From Ramlibacter paludis (lineage in GTDB: Bacteria; Pseudomonadota; Gammaproteobacteria; Burkholderiales; Burkholderiaceae_C): a DNA stretch of 64,000 bases. The notes beneath the pieces were generated by a model. That model saw only the letters and a program-made list of their open reading frames with translations, was not told the DNA's origin and searched no databases. The stretch spans positions 682,001-746,000 of the forward strand of contig NZ_JAKLTM010000001.1 of NCBI RefSeq assembly GCF_022012305.1. Reading direction: 5' to 3'. This document shows, in pieces, positions 37,922 through 47,886 of the stretch. The position numbers and the translations under genes are program-made. How positions within the stretch are numbered: the first letter of the stretch is position 1; each line of letters opens with the position of its first letter.

Positions 37922-38833
37922 TTACTGCGGGCCGAGCTTGCGGATCAGCGCGGCCAGTTCTTCCACTTCCTGCGGCTTCAGGTCGTTGATCGGCGGGCGC
38001 ACCGGGCCGGCGGTCTTGCCGACGATGGTGGCGCCTGCCTTGACGATGGAAACCGCATAGCCTTCGCCCTTGTTGCGGATGGCCAGGTAGGGCAGGAAGA
38101 ACTCGTCGAGCAGGCGGCCGGTGGTGACCGTGTCGCCAGCCCAGTATGCGTTGTAGAACTCCATCGCGGTGCGCGGGATGAAGTTGAAGACGGCAGACGA
38201 ATACGTCGGCACGCCGAGCGCCTTGTACGCATGGGCATAGACCTCGTGCGTGGGCATGCCGCCGATGAAGACCAGGCGATCGCCCAGTTTCTGGCGGATG
38301 GACACGACGCGCTCGATGTCGCCGGTGCCGTCCTTGAAGCCGATCAGGTTGGAGCAGCGCTCGGCCAGCTTCTGAAGCGTTTCGGCGGTGAGGCGCGTCG
38401 CGCCGCGGTTGTAGACGATGACGCCGATCTTCACGCTCTTGCAGACGGCTTCCACGTGCGCCAGCAGGCCTTCCTGCGAAGCCTCGGTCAGGTAGTGCGG
38501 CAGCAGCAGCACGCCTTGCGCGCCGTTGCGCTCGGCTTCCTGCGCGTACTTGATGGCGAGGGTGGTGCCGCCGCCGGCGCCGCCGACGATGGGCACGCGG
38601 CCCTTGCAGGTCTCGGCGGCGGTCTTGATGACGCCCGCGTATTCCTGCGGCTCCAGGGAGAAGAACTCGCCGGTGCCGCCGGCGGCGAACAGCACGGTGG
38701 CGCCGTAGGGCATCAGCCACTCGAGGCGGTCGGCATAGCCCTTGGGCTCGAACTTGAGCTCGCTGTCGAAGTCGGTCAGCGGAAACGACAGCAGGCCGGT
38801 GGAAAGGGCTTTCTTCAGTTCATTCGGGGACAT
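37922..38833 (-). CDS. kdgD: 5-Dehydro-4-deoxyglucarate dehydratase
   Basis: Converts 5-dehydro-4-deoxyglucarate to 2,5-dioxopentanoate with loss of CO2 and water. The 303-residue DapA-fold enzyme has LSFPLTDFD at the N-terminus, the GGTGEFFSL loop, Tyr in VIVYNRG and the Schiff-base Lys167 in IGFKDGTGD. All three aldarate dehydratases in the window feed it. It is the first gene of kdgD-Bug-gudD-KGSADH-Bug. A TTGTACGA site lies 31 bp upstream. Confidence 0.94.
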   Translation of the reverse strand: MSPNELKKALSTGLLSFPLTDFDSELKFEPKGYADRLEWLMPYGATVLFAAGGTGEFFSLEPQEYAGVIKTAAETCKGRVPIVGGAGGGTTLAIKYAQEAERNGAQGVLLLPHYLTEASQEGLLAHVEAVCKSVKIGVIVYNRGATRLTAETLQKLAERCSNLIGFKDGTGDIERVVSIRQKLGDRLVFIGGMPTHEVYAHAYKALGVPTYSSAVFNFIPRTAMEFYNAYWAGDTVTTGRLLDEFFLPYLAIRNKGEGYAVSIVKAGATIVGKTAGPVRPPINDLKPQEVEELAALIRKLGPQ

Positions 38834-38863
38834 GGCAGTCTTCTTTCGGTAAGAGATAGGACA

Positions 38864-38871
38864 TCGTACAA
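38864..38871 (-). promoter_or_regulatory. Possible FadR-type operator (TTGTACGA) of kdgD
   Basis: On the minus strand, TTGTACGATGT lies about 30 bp upstream of kdgD. It shares TTGTACGA with the fuller palindrome TTGTACGACAA at 39723-39733 upstream of udh. Both promoters would then be controlled by the FadR-type regulator encoded between them. The site is short, so this is tentative. Confidence 0.45.
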
Positions 38872-38903
38872 CTAGAAGAGGCGCGGGTCAAATCGGAAAC
38901 CAC

Positions 38904-38961
38904 GTAGGCCGGGGTGGAAAACCCGGCTTGCCGCGGAGCCGGGGTTTCCACCCCGGTCTAC
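38904..38961. repeat. GTAGGCCGGGGTGG palindromic element, full copy
   Basis: Two 24-bp arms (38904-38927 and 38938-38961) are complementary with two mismatches around a 10-bp centre. Each arm also contains its own smaller palindrome (CCGGGGTGG with facing CCACCCCGG). The right arm supplies the stop codon of the FadR-type gene (TAG, 38960-38958). A partial copy is at 23911-23966. It probably forms a strong hairpin in the transcript between the regulator and kdgD. The origin is unknown; it is REP-like in size. Confidence 0.8.
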
Positions 38962-39677
38962 CGGGATTCGGCCAAGCGCCTGCGCCGCTCCCGGCTGTTC
39001 GCCAGGTGCGTGCGCATCGCTGCCCGCGCAGCCTCGGCGTCCTGCCGCGAGATCGCGTCGACGATGCTCTCGTGCTCGCTGTTCACCTTGCGCAGGTAGG
39101 CCTGCCGCTCCGGCGTCAGCGGTCCCGGCGGCTCCAGCCGCGCCCGCGGGATCATCATTCCGCCCAGCGTGGCCATGAGGTCCACGAAATGGTGGTTCTG
39201 CGTGGCCTTGGCGATTTCCAGGTGGAACTGGAAGTCCGGCCCGACTGCATCGCGCCCTTCTTCCACCGCCGTGATGAAGGCCGCGAGCGCATTGCGCAAG
39301 GTCACCAGGTTCTCCGGCGTGCGCCGCATCGCCGCCAGCGCCGCGCTCTCGGTCTCGACGCCGATGCGCAGCTCCAGCACGGCGATCACGTCCTGCAGCG
39401 TGCCGAGCTGTTCAGGGGAGATGCGGAAGGTCGCGGCATCGCCCATGCCGACCACGAAGGTGCCGATGCCGTGCCGCGTTTCGACCAGGCCGGCGGCCTG
39501 CAGGCGCGAGATGGCCTCGCGCACCACGGTGCGGCTGACGCCGAACTCTTCCATGATCGCCGCCTCGGTGGGCAGCTTCTCGCCCTGCGCGAGCGAGCCG
39601 TCGCGGATACGACCCGACAAGGTATCGACCACGTCATGCGCCAGGCTGCGGGGCCGTCGCCTTATGACTTCGGTCAT
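38958..39677 (-). CDS. FadR-subfamily GntR regulator of uronate/aldarate genes
   Basis: A 239-residue regulator with an N-terminal winged helix (LPTEAAIMEEFGVSRTVVREAISRLQAAGLV) and an all-helical FCD effector domain with metal-binding-type His/Asp residues. It is divergent from udh across a 118-bp gap holding TTGTACGACAA. The gene content on both sides (udh-TRAP-lactonase, kdgD-gudD-KGSADH) makes a galacturonate/glucarate regulator likely, comparable in role to ExuR/GguR-type FadR proteins. Its last codon runs into the repeat element, which provides the stop. Confidence 0.9.
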   Translation of the reverse strand: MTEVIRRRPRSLAHDVVDTLSGRIRDGSLAQGEKLPTEAAIMEEFGVSRTVVREAISRLQAAGLVETRHGIGTFVVGMGDAATFRISPEQLGTLQDVIAVLELRIGVETESAALAAMRRTPENLVTLRNALAAFITAVEEGRDAVGPDFQFHLEIAKATQNHHFVDLMATLGGMMIPRARLEPPGPLTPERQAYLRKVNSEHESIVDAISRQDAEAARAAMRTHLANSRERRRRLAESR

Positions 39678-39722
39678 GGGGTTAACCCTCTATGGCGGGG
39701 AGCTTTCGTATTCATACCATTC

Positions 39723-39733
39723 TTGTACGACAA
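39723..39733. promoter_or_regulatory. Probable FadR-type operator TTGTACGACAA upstream of udh
   Basis: TTGT and ACAA arms around a 3-bp centre, in the gap between the divergent FadR-type gene and udh. FadR-family regulators commonly bind TTGT-N-ACAA-like palindromes. It shares TTGTACGA with the kdgD upstream region. Confidence 0.6.
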
Positions 39734-39795
39734 CTGACGACATAACACAAGCGCAAGGACCCGGCAGTCTACGGGCAGCGCGAAGGAAAACCGCA

Positions 39796-40617
39796 ATGCC
39801 CGCCTCGCCATCCTCCCTTTCCCTCGGCCGCCTGCTGCTGACCGGCGCCGCCGGCGGCCTCGGCAAGGAGTTGCGCGGCCGCCTGCGCGCCCGCACCAGC
39901 TTCCTGCGCGTGAGCGACGTCGCCGCCATGGCGCCGGCGCAGGAAGGCGAGGAAGTCGTGCAGTGCGCGCTGGAAGACCGCGCGGCCGTGCACGCGCTGC
40001 TGCAGGGTGTCGACGCGGTGGTGCACCTGGGCGGCGTCTCCACCGAACAGCCTTTCGACCAGATCGTCCAGGCCAACATCATCGGCGTCTACAACGTCTA
40101 CGAAGCGGCGCGCAAGCATGGCGTCAAGCGCCTCGTGTTCGCCAGCTCGAACCACGTCACCGGCTACTACCGCCAGGACGAAGTGATCGACGCGACGATG
40201 CCGGTGCGGCCCGACGGGCACTACGGCATCTCGAAAGCCTTCGGCGAGAACCTCTCGCGCTTCTACTTCGACCGCTACGGCATCGAGACGGTGTGCATCC
40301 GCATCGGCTCGTCCTTTCCGGAACCGGCGGATCGCCGCATGCTCGCCACCTGGCTCAGCTACGGCGACCTCGAGCGCCTGCTGGTGGCCAGCCTCACCGC
40401 ACCGGTGGTGGGCCACACCATCGTCTACGGCATGTCCGACAACGAGACCGTCTGGTGGGACAACACCCCGGCCCGCCACCTGGGCTGGCGCCCGCAGGAC
40501 AGCTCGGAACCCTTCCGTGCGGCGAAGGAAGCCGCGCAACCCAGGCTCGACCTGAACGATCCCGCGGTCCTCTACCAGGCCGGTGGCTTCGTCCACAAGG
40601 GCCCGTTCGAGAACTGA
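39796..40617 (+). CDS. udh: Uronate dehydrogenase
   Basis: Oxidises D-galacturonate and D-glucuronate at C1 to the aldarolactones with NAD+. The 273-residue short-chain dehydrogenase has the Gly motif [21 protein letters not shown] and the catalytic YGISK. The C-terminal [23 protein letters not shown] block is typical of Udh (Agrobacterium/Pseudomonas type). GAAGGAA precedes ATG 39796; longer frames run back through the FadR promoter and are rejected. It heads a unit with a TRAP transporter and a lactonase. Confidence 0.92.
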   Translation: MPASPSSLSLGRLLLTGAAGGLGKELRGRLRARTSFLRVSDVAAMAPAQEGEEVVQCALEDRAAVHALLQGVDAVVHLGGVSTEQPFDQIVQANIIGVYNVYEAARKHGVKRLVFASSNHVTGYYRQDEVIDATMPVRPDGHYGISKAFGENLSRFYFDRYGIETVCIRIGSSFPEPADRRMLATWLSYGDLERLLVASLTAPVVGHTIVYGMSDNETVWWDNTPARHLGWRPQDSSEPFRAAKEAAQPRLDLNDPAVLYQAGGFVHKGPFEN

Positions 40618-40648
40618 ACCCAACCGATTTCTACGAGGAGACAAGCAA

Positions 40649-41614
40649 GTGAACACGCTCAGCAAGATCGCCGCCGCAATGGCGCTGGCTGCCGCCGCCG
40701 GCGCGCAGGCCACCGAATTCCGTTCTTCGGACATCCACCCGGACGACTACCCCACCGTGCTGGCCGTGCGCCACATGGGCGAGGTGCTGTCCAAGGCCAC
40801 CAACGGCAAGCACACCATCAAGGTGTTCGCCAAGTCGGCCCTGGGCCAGGAGAAGGACACCATCGAGCAGACCAAGCTCGGCGCGCTGGCCATGACGCGC
40901 GTGAACGTCGCGCCGATGAACAACATCTGCCCGGCCACCATGGTGCCGACCATGCCCTTCCTGTTCCGCGACACCGCGCACATGCGCAAGGTGCTGGACG
41001 GTGCCATCGGCGACGAGATCCTCAAGAGCTGCGAGGAGCAGGGCTTCGTCGGCCTCGCCTTCTACGACTCGGGCGCGCGCTCCATCTACTCGGTCAAGAA
41101 GCCGGTCAAGACCATCGCCGACACCAAGGGCATGAAGATCCGCGTGCAGCAGTCCGACCTGTGGGTGTCGCTGATGGAAGCGATGGGTGCCAATGCGACG
41201 CCGATGCCTTTCGGCGAGGTCTACACCGCGCTCAAGACCGGCCTGGTCGACGCCGCCGAGAACAACTATCCCAGCTACGAAAGCACCCGCCACTTCGAGG
41301 TGGCCAAGTACTACAACAAGACCGAGCACTCGATGGCGCCCGAGATCCTGCTGTTCTCCAAGAAGACCTGGGACACGCTGACGCCGGAAGACCAGAAGCA
41401 GATCCGCGCCGCGGCCAAGGAGTCGGTCGTCTACATGCGCAAGCTGTGGGACGAGCGCGAGGCCAAGTCGCTGGCCACCGTCAAGGCGGGTGGCGCCCAG
41501 ATCGTCGAGGTCGACACCGCGAGCTTCCGCGCCGCGATGAAGCCCGTGTACGACAAGTACCTGAAGGACCCGAAGCTGCAGGACATGGTCAAGCGCGTCA
41601 GCGAGACCAAGTAA
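40649..41614 (+). CDS. TRAP transporter solute-binding protein (DctP family)
   Basis: A 321-residue periplasmic protein starting at GTG 40649 after GAGGAGA. The signal peptide is [21 protein letters not shown]. It has the TRAP layout: [36 protein letters not shown], and the substrate-carboxylate Arg in [12 protein letters not shown]. With the two membrane subunits downstream it forms an Na+-driven importer. Sitting between udh and the lactonase, it most likely brings in galacturonate or glucuronate. Confidence 0.93.
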   Translation: MNTLSKIAAAMALAAAAGAQATEFRSSDIHPDDYPTVLAVRHMGEVLSKATNGKHTIKVFAKSALGQEKDTIEQTKLGALAMTRVNVAPMNNICPATMVPTMPFLFRDTAHMRKVLDGAIGDEILKSCEEQGFVGLAFYDSGARSIYSVKKPVKTIADTKGMKIRVQQSDLWVSLMEAMGANATPMPFGEVYTALKTGLVDAAENNYPSYESTRHFEVAKYYNKTEHSMAPEILLFSKKTWDTLTPEDQKQIRAAAKESVVYMRKLWDEREAKSLATVKAGGAQIVEVDTASFRAAMKPVYDKYLKDPKLQDMVKRVSETK

Positions 41615-41629
41615 GCGAAGCCCGCCTCC

Positions 41630-42169
41630 ATGCATACCCAAGCCGTGGAGGCCGCCCCGGATGTTCCGGCGGCGGCCCACCTGTACACCCGTTTCTGCGC
41701 CGCGCTCGCGCGGCTTTGCCTGCGCATCGGCGTGGCCGGAATGTGCCTGCTGATCGTGGCCGTGCTGTACCAGGTGGTCGGCCGCTACATCTTCAACGAC
41801 ACGCCCACCTGGGCGGAAAGCGGCGCCGTGCTGCTGGTGCTGTACGTGACCATGCTCGGCATGGCCGTCGGCGTGCGCGACGCCGGCCACATCGGGCTGG
41901 AATCGATGCTGGTGCTGGCGCCGGACAAGGTGCGCCTGGCGATGGAACGCCTGATCCACGTGCTGGTGCTCCTGTTCGGCGTCGTCATGGCGTGGAACTG
42001 CGGCGTGCTGGCGCAAAGCGTCTGGGCCTACAAGATCCCGACGCTGGGCATTTCCGAAGCCTTCAAGTACATCCCGCCGGCCATGGCCGGCGCGCTGGTG
42101 GCGCTGTTTTCCCTGGAACACCTGATCGCGCTGGCGCGCGGCGAGGAAGTGGAACCCTCATGGCACTGA
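41630..42169 (+). CDS. TRAP transporter small membrane subunit (DctQ)
   Basis: A 179-residue protein with four hydrophobic helices. The conserved block YIFNDTPTWAESGAVLLVLYVTMLGMAVGVRDAGHIGLE contains the signature W-E region of DctQ subunits. It overlaps the DctM gene by 10 bp, so the two are made together. Confidence 0.92.
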   Translation: MHTQAVEAAPDVPAAAHLYTRFCAALARLCLRIGVAGMCLLIVAVLYQVVGRYIFNDTPTWAESGAVLLVLYVTMLGMAVGVRDAGHIGLESMLVLAPDKVRLAMERLIHVLVLLFGVVMAWNCGVLAQSVWAYKIPTLGISEAFKYIPPAMAGALVALFSLEHLIALARGEEVEPSWH

Positions 42170-43439
42170 CCATCCTGTGCGTGAGCTTCACGCTGCTGCT
42201 GCTGCTGGGCGTGCCGGTGGCCTTCTCGATCGGGCTGTCCTCGCTGGCGACCCTGCTGTACGAGGGCCTGCCGCTGGCGGTGGGCTTCCAGCAGATGATT
42301 TCGGGCATGAACCCGTTCTCGTTCCTGGCGATCCCCTTCTTCATCTTCGCCGGCGAAATCATGATGTACGGCGGCATCGCCGACAAGATCATCGCCCTGG
42401 CGAAATCGCTGGCCGGCCACGTGCGCGGGGGCCTCGGCATGAGCAACGTCTTGGCCTGCACGCTGTTCGGCGGCGTCTCCGGCTCGCCGGTCGCCGACGT
42501 GTCGGCGATGGGCGCGGTGCTGATCCCGCAGATGAAGAAGGAAGGCTACGACGCCGACTACGCGGTCAACGTCACCACGCACGCCTCGCTGGTGGGCGCG
42601 CTGATGCCGACCTCGCACAACCTGATCATCTTCGCGCTGGCGGCCAGCGGCAAGGTGAGCATCGCGGCGCTGATCCTCGCCGGCATCGTGCCCGCAGTGA
42701 TCCTCACGCTGTGCAACCTGGGCGCGGCCTACTTCGTGGCGGTGAAGCGTGGCTACCCGAAGGGCACTTTTCCGGGCTGGAACATCGTTGCCTACTCCTT
42801 CGCGGCCGCGCTGCCGGGCCTGGCGGTGGTGGCGATCATCATTGCCGGCATCCTGTCGGGCGCCTTCACGGCCACCGAGTCGGCCTCGGTGGCGGTGCTG
42901 TGGGCGCTGTTCCTCGCGGCGCTGGTCTACCGCAAGCTCACGCGCGAGCAGTTCCTGAAGGCCGCGGCCAAGGCGGTGAAGAGCACGGGCACGGTGCTGC
43001 TGCTGATCGGCATCAGCTCGATGTTCGGCTACCTGATCGGCCTGTACGGCGTGGCGGAACTCACCGGCAAGATGCTGGGCGGCGTGAGCGACAAGCCCTG
43101 GGTGATCTTCCTGTGGGTGAACATCATCCTGTTCGTGCTCGGCACCTTCCTCGACATGGCGGCCACCATCCTGATCTGCACGCCGATCTTCCTGCCGATC
43201 TGCCAGCAGTTCGGCATGAGCACCGAGCAGTTCGGCATCGTCATGCTGATCAACTGCGCGCTCGGCCTCAACACGCCGCCGGTGGGCACCACGCAGTTCG
43301 TCGGCTGCACCATCGGCGAGGTATCGGTCGGGACGGTGATGAAGACCATCTGGCCCTTCTACGGCGGGCTGGTGGTGGCGCTGATGCTGGTGACCTACGT
43401 TCCCGCGTTCTCGATGGCCTTGCCGAACTGGGTCCTGAA

Positions 43440-43443
<4 letters not shown>
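42160..43443 (+). CDS. TRAP transporter large membrane subunit (DctM)
   Basis: A 427-residue permease with about 12 hydrophobic helices, the transport channel of the TRAP system. Family motifs include PFFIFAGEIMMYGGIADKII, TLFGGVSGSPVADVSAMG and LGLNTPPVGTTQFVGC. Its stop overlaps the start of the lactonase gene as ATGA. Confidence 0.95.
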
Positions 43444-44396
<953 letters not shown>

Positions 44397-44422
44397 ACGT
44401 CCGTCGGTGGTAACGTGCCGCC

Positions 44423-45898
44423 ATGAAATTCCGCAAAGCCCTCCTCGCCGCCGCGTGCATGGTCGCGGCCTCCGCCTTCGCCGCGCCGCAGGATCAGTTC
44501 TACTGGCTCAACGAGATGAACAAGGCCTCGGCCGTGATGGTGGTCGAGCAGGGCATCGTGCCGCCGGCGCTCGGCGACACGATCGCGCGTTCCATCACGC
44601 AGGTGATCGCCGACGGCGACAAGCCCGGCGCGCGGCGCTCGGGCGATTACCTGGTGGTGGAGAAGGACCTGATCGCCGTCGGCGGCCCGGATGTGACGCG
44701 CGTGCATTCCGGCCGCAGCCGGCAGGACCTGGCCGCCACCTCGGAGCGCCTTTTCCTGCGCGGCGACGTGCTGGACTTCTTCACCGCGCTCAACGCCTAC
44801 CGCGATGCGCTGCTGAAGATGGCGCAGGCCAATCCCGATGCGATCCTGCCGGCCTACACCTGGGGCGTACAGGCGCAACCCATCACCTATGGCCACTACA
44901 TTGCCGCCTACAGCCAGGCACTTGCGCGCGATGGTGAACGCCTGCGCCAGCTGTGGGGGCGCCTGAACCGGTCCCCGTTGGGCTCCGCGGCGCTCGGCAC
45001 TTCGAGCTTCCCGGTGAACCGCGCGCGGCTGGCGGCGCTGCTCGGTTTCGACGGCGTGCTGGAGAACTCGCTGGACGCGATCCAGATCGCGCCGGTGGAC
45101 ATGCGCATGGAGACGGGTGCCACCGCCAGCTCCGTCGCACTGACGGTCGGCATGCTGCTGGCCGACGTCACCGCCCAGTACGGCCAGACCAAGCCCTGGT
45201 TCATCCTCACCGAGGGCGCGCAGACGGGCGTGAGCAGCATCATGCCGCAGAAGCGCAACCCGTCTTCCATCGTCTACACGCGCAGCCTCGCCAGCGAAGT
45301 GATCGGCAGCGCGCAGACCTACGCCCTGCGCGCGCACAACGTGCAGGCGGGCATGACCGACTACAAGATCACCGAGCCCGACCCCACGCTGCGCCTGGCC
45401 ACGCGCGTGCTGAACCAGGCCACCGGCATCCTGGGCGCGCTGCGTTTCGACCCCGCGCGGGCGCTCGACGAGGTCAATGCCGACTACTCGACCACCACCG
45501 AACTCGCCGACACGCTGCAGCGCGTCGCCGACGTGCCGTTCCGCGTCGGGCATCACTTCGCCTCCAACCTGGTGACCTTCGGCCGTTCGAAGAACCTGCG
45601 GCCGGTGCAGATTCCTTATGCCGACGCGCAGCGGATCTATGCCGAGTCCGCGCGCGAATCCGGCGCGAGCGGCACGCTGCCGCTGGACGAGGCGGCCTTC
45701 CGCACCGCGTTGACCGCCGAGAACATGGTGCGTGCCAGCAAGGGAACCGGTGGCCCGCAGCCGGCCGAAGTGGCGCGCATGCTGGCGGCGCAACGCCAGC
45801 AACTGCAGCAGGACACCGCTTGGGTGCTTGGGGCCAAGGAAAAGCTGGCGACGGCCTCGTCCAGTCTCGATCGCGACTTCGCCAAGCTGCGGCGCTAG
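44423..45898 (+). CDS. Exported argininosuccinate lyase-like protein
   Basis: A 491-residue member of the fumarase/aspartase/ASL superfamily with a clear Sec signal peptide (MKFRKALLAAACMVAASAFA), which is unusual for this family. Family blocks: VHSGRSRQDLAATS (cf. TARSRND in ASL) and the flexible catalytic loop GVSSIMPQKRNPSS with Ser271/272. The region equal to GYTHLQRAQP reads AYTWGVQAQPITYGHY, so the catalytic His is Trp147. The reaction is probably not argininosuccinate cleavage; beta-elimination on another N-succinyl or dicarboxylate compound in the periplasm is possible. It converges with a LysR gene. Confidence 0.8.
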   Translation: MKFRKALLAAACMVAASAFAAPQDQFYWLNEMNKASAVMVVEQGIVPPALGDTIARSITQVIADGDKPGARRSGDYLVVEKDLIAVGGPDVTRVHSGRSRQDLAATSERLFLRGDVLDFFTALNAYRDALLKMAQANPDAILPAYTWGVQAQPITYGHYIAAYSQALARDGERLRQLWGRLNRSPLGSAALGTSSFPVNRARLAALLGFDGVLENSLDAIQIAPVDMRMETGATASSVALTVGMLLADVTAQYGQTKPWFILTEGAQTGVSSIMPQKRNPSSIVYTRSLASEVIGSAQTYALRAHNVQAGMTDYKITEPDPTLRLATRVLNQATGILGALRFDPARALDEVNADYSTTTELADTLQRVADVPFRVGHHFASNLVTFGRSKNLRPVQIPYADAQRIYAESARESGASGTLPLDEAAFRTALTAENMVRASKGTGGPQPAEVARMLAAQRQQLQQDTAWVLGAKEKLATASSSLDRDFAKLRR

Positions 45899-46827
45899 GC
45901 CGCGAACTTGCGCAGGAAGTCGCCGAGCCGGCGGGCCGCCTCACCGAGGGCGGCCTTCGGCTGCAGGATCCCGATCGGTTCGATCACCATCGCTTCGCCC
46001 ACGCGCAGCTCCACCAGTTCGCCTTCGGCGATCAGCGGCCGCGCCAGGTTCAGCGGCACGAGCGCCAGCACGTCGCGCTGGCGCAGCAGCCGCCACAGCA
46101 TGGGCAAGGAGCGCGTCACTACCGGGTAGCTGCGCGGCGCCTGCGGAAACTGCGCGCTCACGGCGTCGAAGCGGGCCCGCGCCGCAACGCCTGCCGGCAG
46201 CAGCACCCAGGTGGCTGCCGCCAGGTCGGCCCACTTGATGGCGCGGCGCCGTGACAGGGCGTGGCCCTTGCGGCAGACGACGATGAAGCGGTCGTCGCGC
46301 AGCGGATGGAAGGCCCAGCCTTCCGGGATCACCGGCGGGCGCCGGCACACCACGAGGTCGACTTCCCCGCGCGTGATGGCCAGCAGCTGGTCCTCGCCCT
46401 CGGCTTCGTCCAGCCGCACCTGGATGGCCGGATGCGCGTCGGCGAAGGCCGGCAGTGCGTCCAGCAGAAGGCCGTGGAGGGCCGACGCAGAACCCAGCAC
46501 GCGGACGACGCCCGCCCCCTGGTTCTGCCGCGCCGTGACCACGTCCGCGCTGTTCGCCACGCCCAGCATCAGCTGGCGCGCCACCGGCAGCAGGTCGGTG
46601 CAGGCCGGCGTCGGCCGCACGCCGCGTGCGTGCCGTTCGAACAGCCGCACCTCGAGCAGGTTCTCCAGGTAGGCCAGGGTCTGCGTCACCGAGGACTGCG
46701 TCATGCCGATGGCATCGGCGGTGCGCTGCACGCTGCCCAGCTCGGCCAGCTGCAGCAGCACCTGCACGTGGCGGAATTTGCCGCGCGCAAGCAGTCGGTT
46801 CAGGAGGGCGCTGGCGGAGTGCTGCAA
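45895..46827 (-). CDS. LysR-family regulator, divergent from Bug/hydrolase operon
   Basis: A 310-residue LysR-type protein with helix-turn-helix GSVQRTADAIGMTQSSVTQTL and an effector domain. It is divergent from the Bug-hydrolase-lipase unit across 89 bp. Its end overlaps the ASL-like gene stop by four bases. The N-terminal extension (MQHSASALLNRLLARGKF) resembles the GbpR/PcaQ-type LysR branch. The effector is unknown. Confidence 0.9.
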   Translation of the reverse strand: MQHSASALLNRLLARGKFRHVQVLLQLAELGSVQRTADAIGMTQSSVTQTLAYLENLLEVRLFERHARGVRPTPACTDLLPVARQLMLGVANSADVVTARQNQGAGVVRVLGSASALHGLLLDALPAFADAHPAIQVRLDEAEGEDQLLAITRGEVDLVVCRRPPVIPEGWAFHPLRDDRFIVVCRKGHALSRRRAIKWADLAAATWVLLPAGVAARARFDAVSAQFPQAPRSYPVVTRSLPMLWRLLRQRDVLALVPLNLARPLIAEGELVELRVGEAMVIEPIGILQPKAALGEAARRLGDFLRKFAA

Positions 46828-46916
46828 GGTATCGCAAAGTCTAATGGCTCCCCGGCCGAATTAATTTGTTGGCGATGGCTGGGCGGACCAAGATGCGGGC
46901 AAACCAAGGAGACAAG

Positions 46917-47885
46917 ATGCGATCCCTCTACCGCTGGCTGGCCGCCGGCTGCGTGGCCCTGGCTGCCGTTGCGCACGCGCAAGCCCAGGATTTCCCGACG
47001 CGGCCCGTCCGCATCATCGTGCCCGCGCCGGCGGGCGGCCCTTACGACCGGGTGATCCGTCCGCTCGCGCAGCACATGGCGCAGACGCTCAAGCAGCCGG
47101 TGGTGGTCGACAACCGGCCCAGCGCCGGCAACATCGTCGGCACGCAGGCCGGCGCCGCCGCCGCGCCGGACGGCTATACGCTCACCATGACCGGCATGCT
47201 CAACACGATCGCGCAAGGCATGTACGAGAACGTGCCCTTCGACATCGTGAAGGACTTCGAGCACGTGGGCGCCATCGGCGGCGGCGCGCAGTGGCTGGTG
47301 GTGCGCAGCGACGCCGGCATCGCGAGCTTCCAGGACCTGCTGGCGCAGGCGAAGAAGGAGCCCGGCAAGATCAACTACGCGAGCTCCGGCGCCGGCAGCA
47401 CGGGTCACCTGGTGATGGAGCAGCTGCAGCGCGCGGCCGGCATCCAGCTCACCCACGTGCCGTACAAGGGCGGCGCACCCGCGCTGCAGGACGTGCTGGC
47501 CGGGGTGGTGTCGGTGATCGTGATCCCGCCCAATGCGGCCATGAGCAGCATCCAGTCCGGCAAGCTCAAGGTGCTGGCCGTCTCCAGCGAGCAGCGCAGC
47601 CCCGTCGTCCCCAGCGTGCCGACCTTCGCCGAGCTGGGCTACAGGCAGCTGACCATCAGCTCCTGGGTCGGCCTCTCCGCGCCCAAGGGCACGCCGGCGC
47701 CGGTGGTGCGCAAGCTGCACGCCGCGCTCGAAGCCGCGCTGAAGGATCCCGCGCTGCTCAAGCAGCTGGAGTTCGAAGGCCTCATCTCGATGTCGACCAC
47801 GCCGGAGCAGTATGCGCAACTGGTGCGCAGCGACACCGAGCGCTGGGGCCAGCTGGTGAAGGCCCTCAACCTGAAGGCGAACTGA
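46917..47885 (+). CDS. Bug-family receptor upstream of two hydrolases
   Basis: A 322-residue receptor with signal peptide MRSLYRWLAAGCVALAAVAHAQA and FPTRPVRIIVPAPAGGPYD, where the usual PFPPGG is PAPAGG. ATG 46917 follows AAGGAGA. It is first in a unit with an alpha/beta hydrolase (one base gap) and a lipase-type hydrolase, so its ligand may be the acid released by an ester or lactone hydrolase. Confidence 0.9.
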   Translation: MRSLYRWLAAGCVALAAVAHAQAQDFPTRPVRIIVPAPAGGPYDRVIRPLAQHMAQTLKQPVVVDNRPSAGNIVGTQAGAAAAPDGYTLTMTGMLNTIAQGMYENVPFDIVKDFEHVGAIGGGAQWLVVRSDAGIASFQDLLAQAKKEPGKINYASSGAGSTGHLVMEQLQRAAGIQLTHVPYKGGAPALQDVLAGVVSVIVIPPNAAMSSIQSGKLKVLAVSSEQRSPVVPSVPTFAELGYRQLTISSWVGLSAPKGTPAPVVRKLHAALEAALKDPALLKQLEFEGLISMSTTPEQYAQLVRSDTERWGQLVKALNLKAN

Positions 47886-47886
47886 G

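Noticed and set aside
45895..46837. Alternative start of the LysR gene and a parallel Arg-rich frame.
   Set aside because: Only the 46827 frame carries the helix-turn-helix and effector domain.
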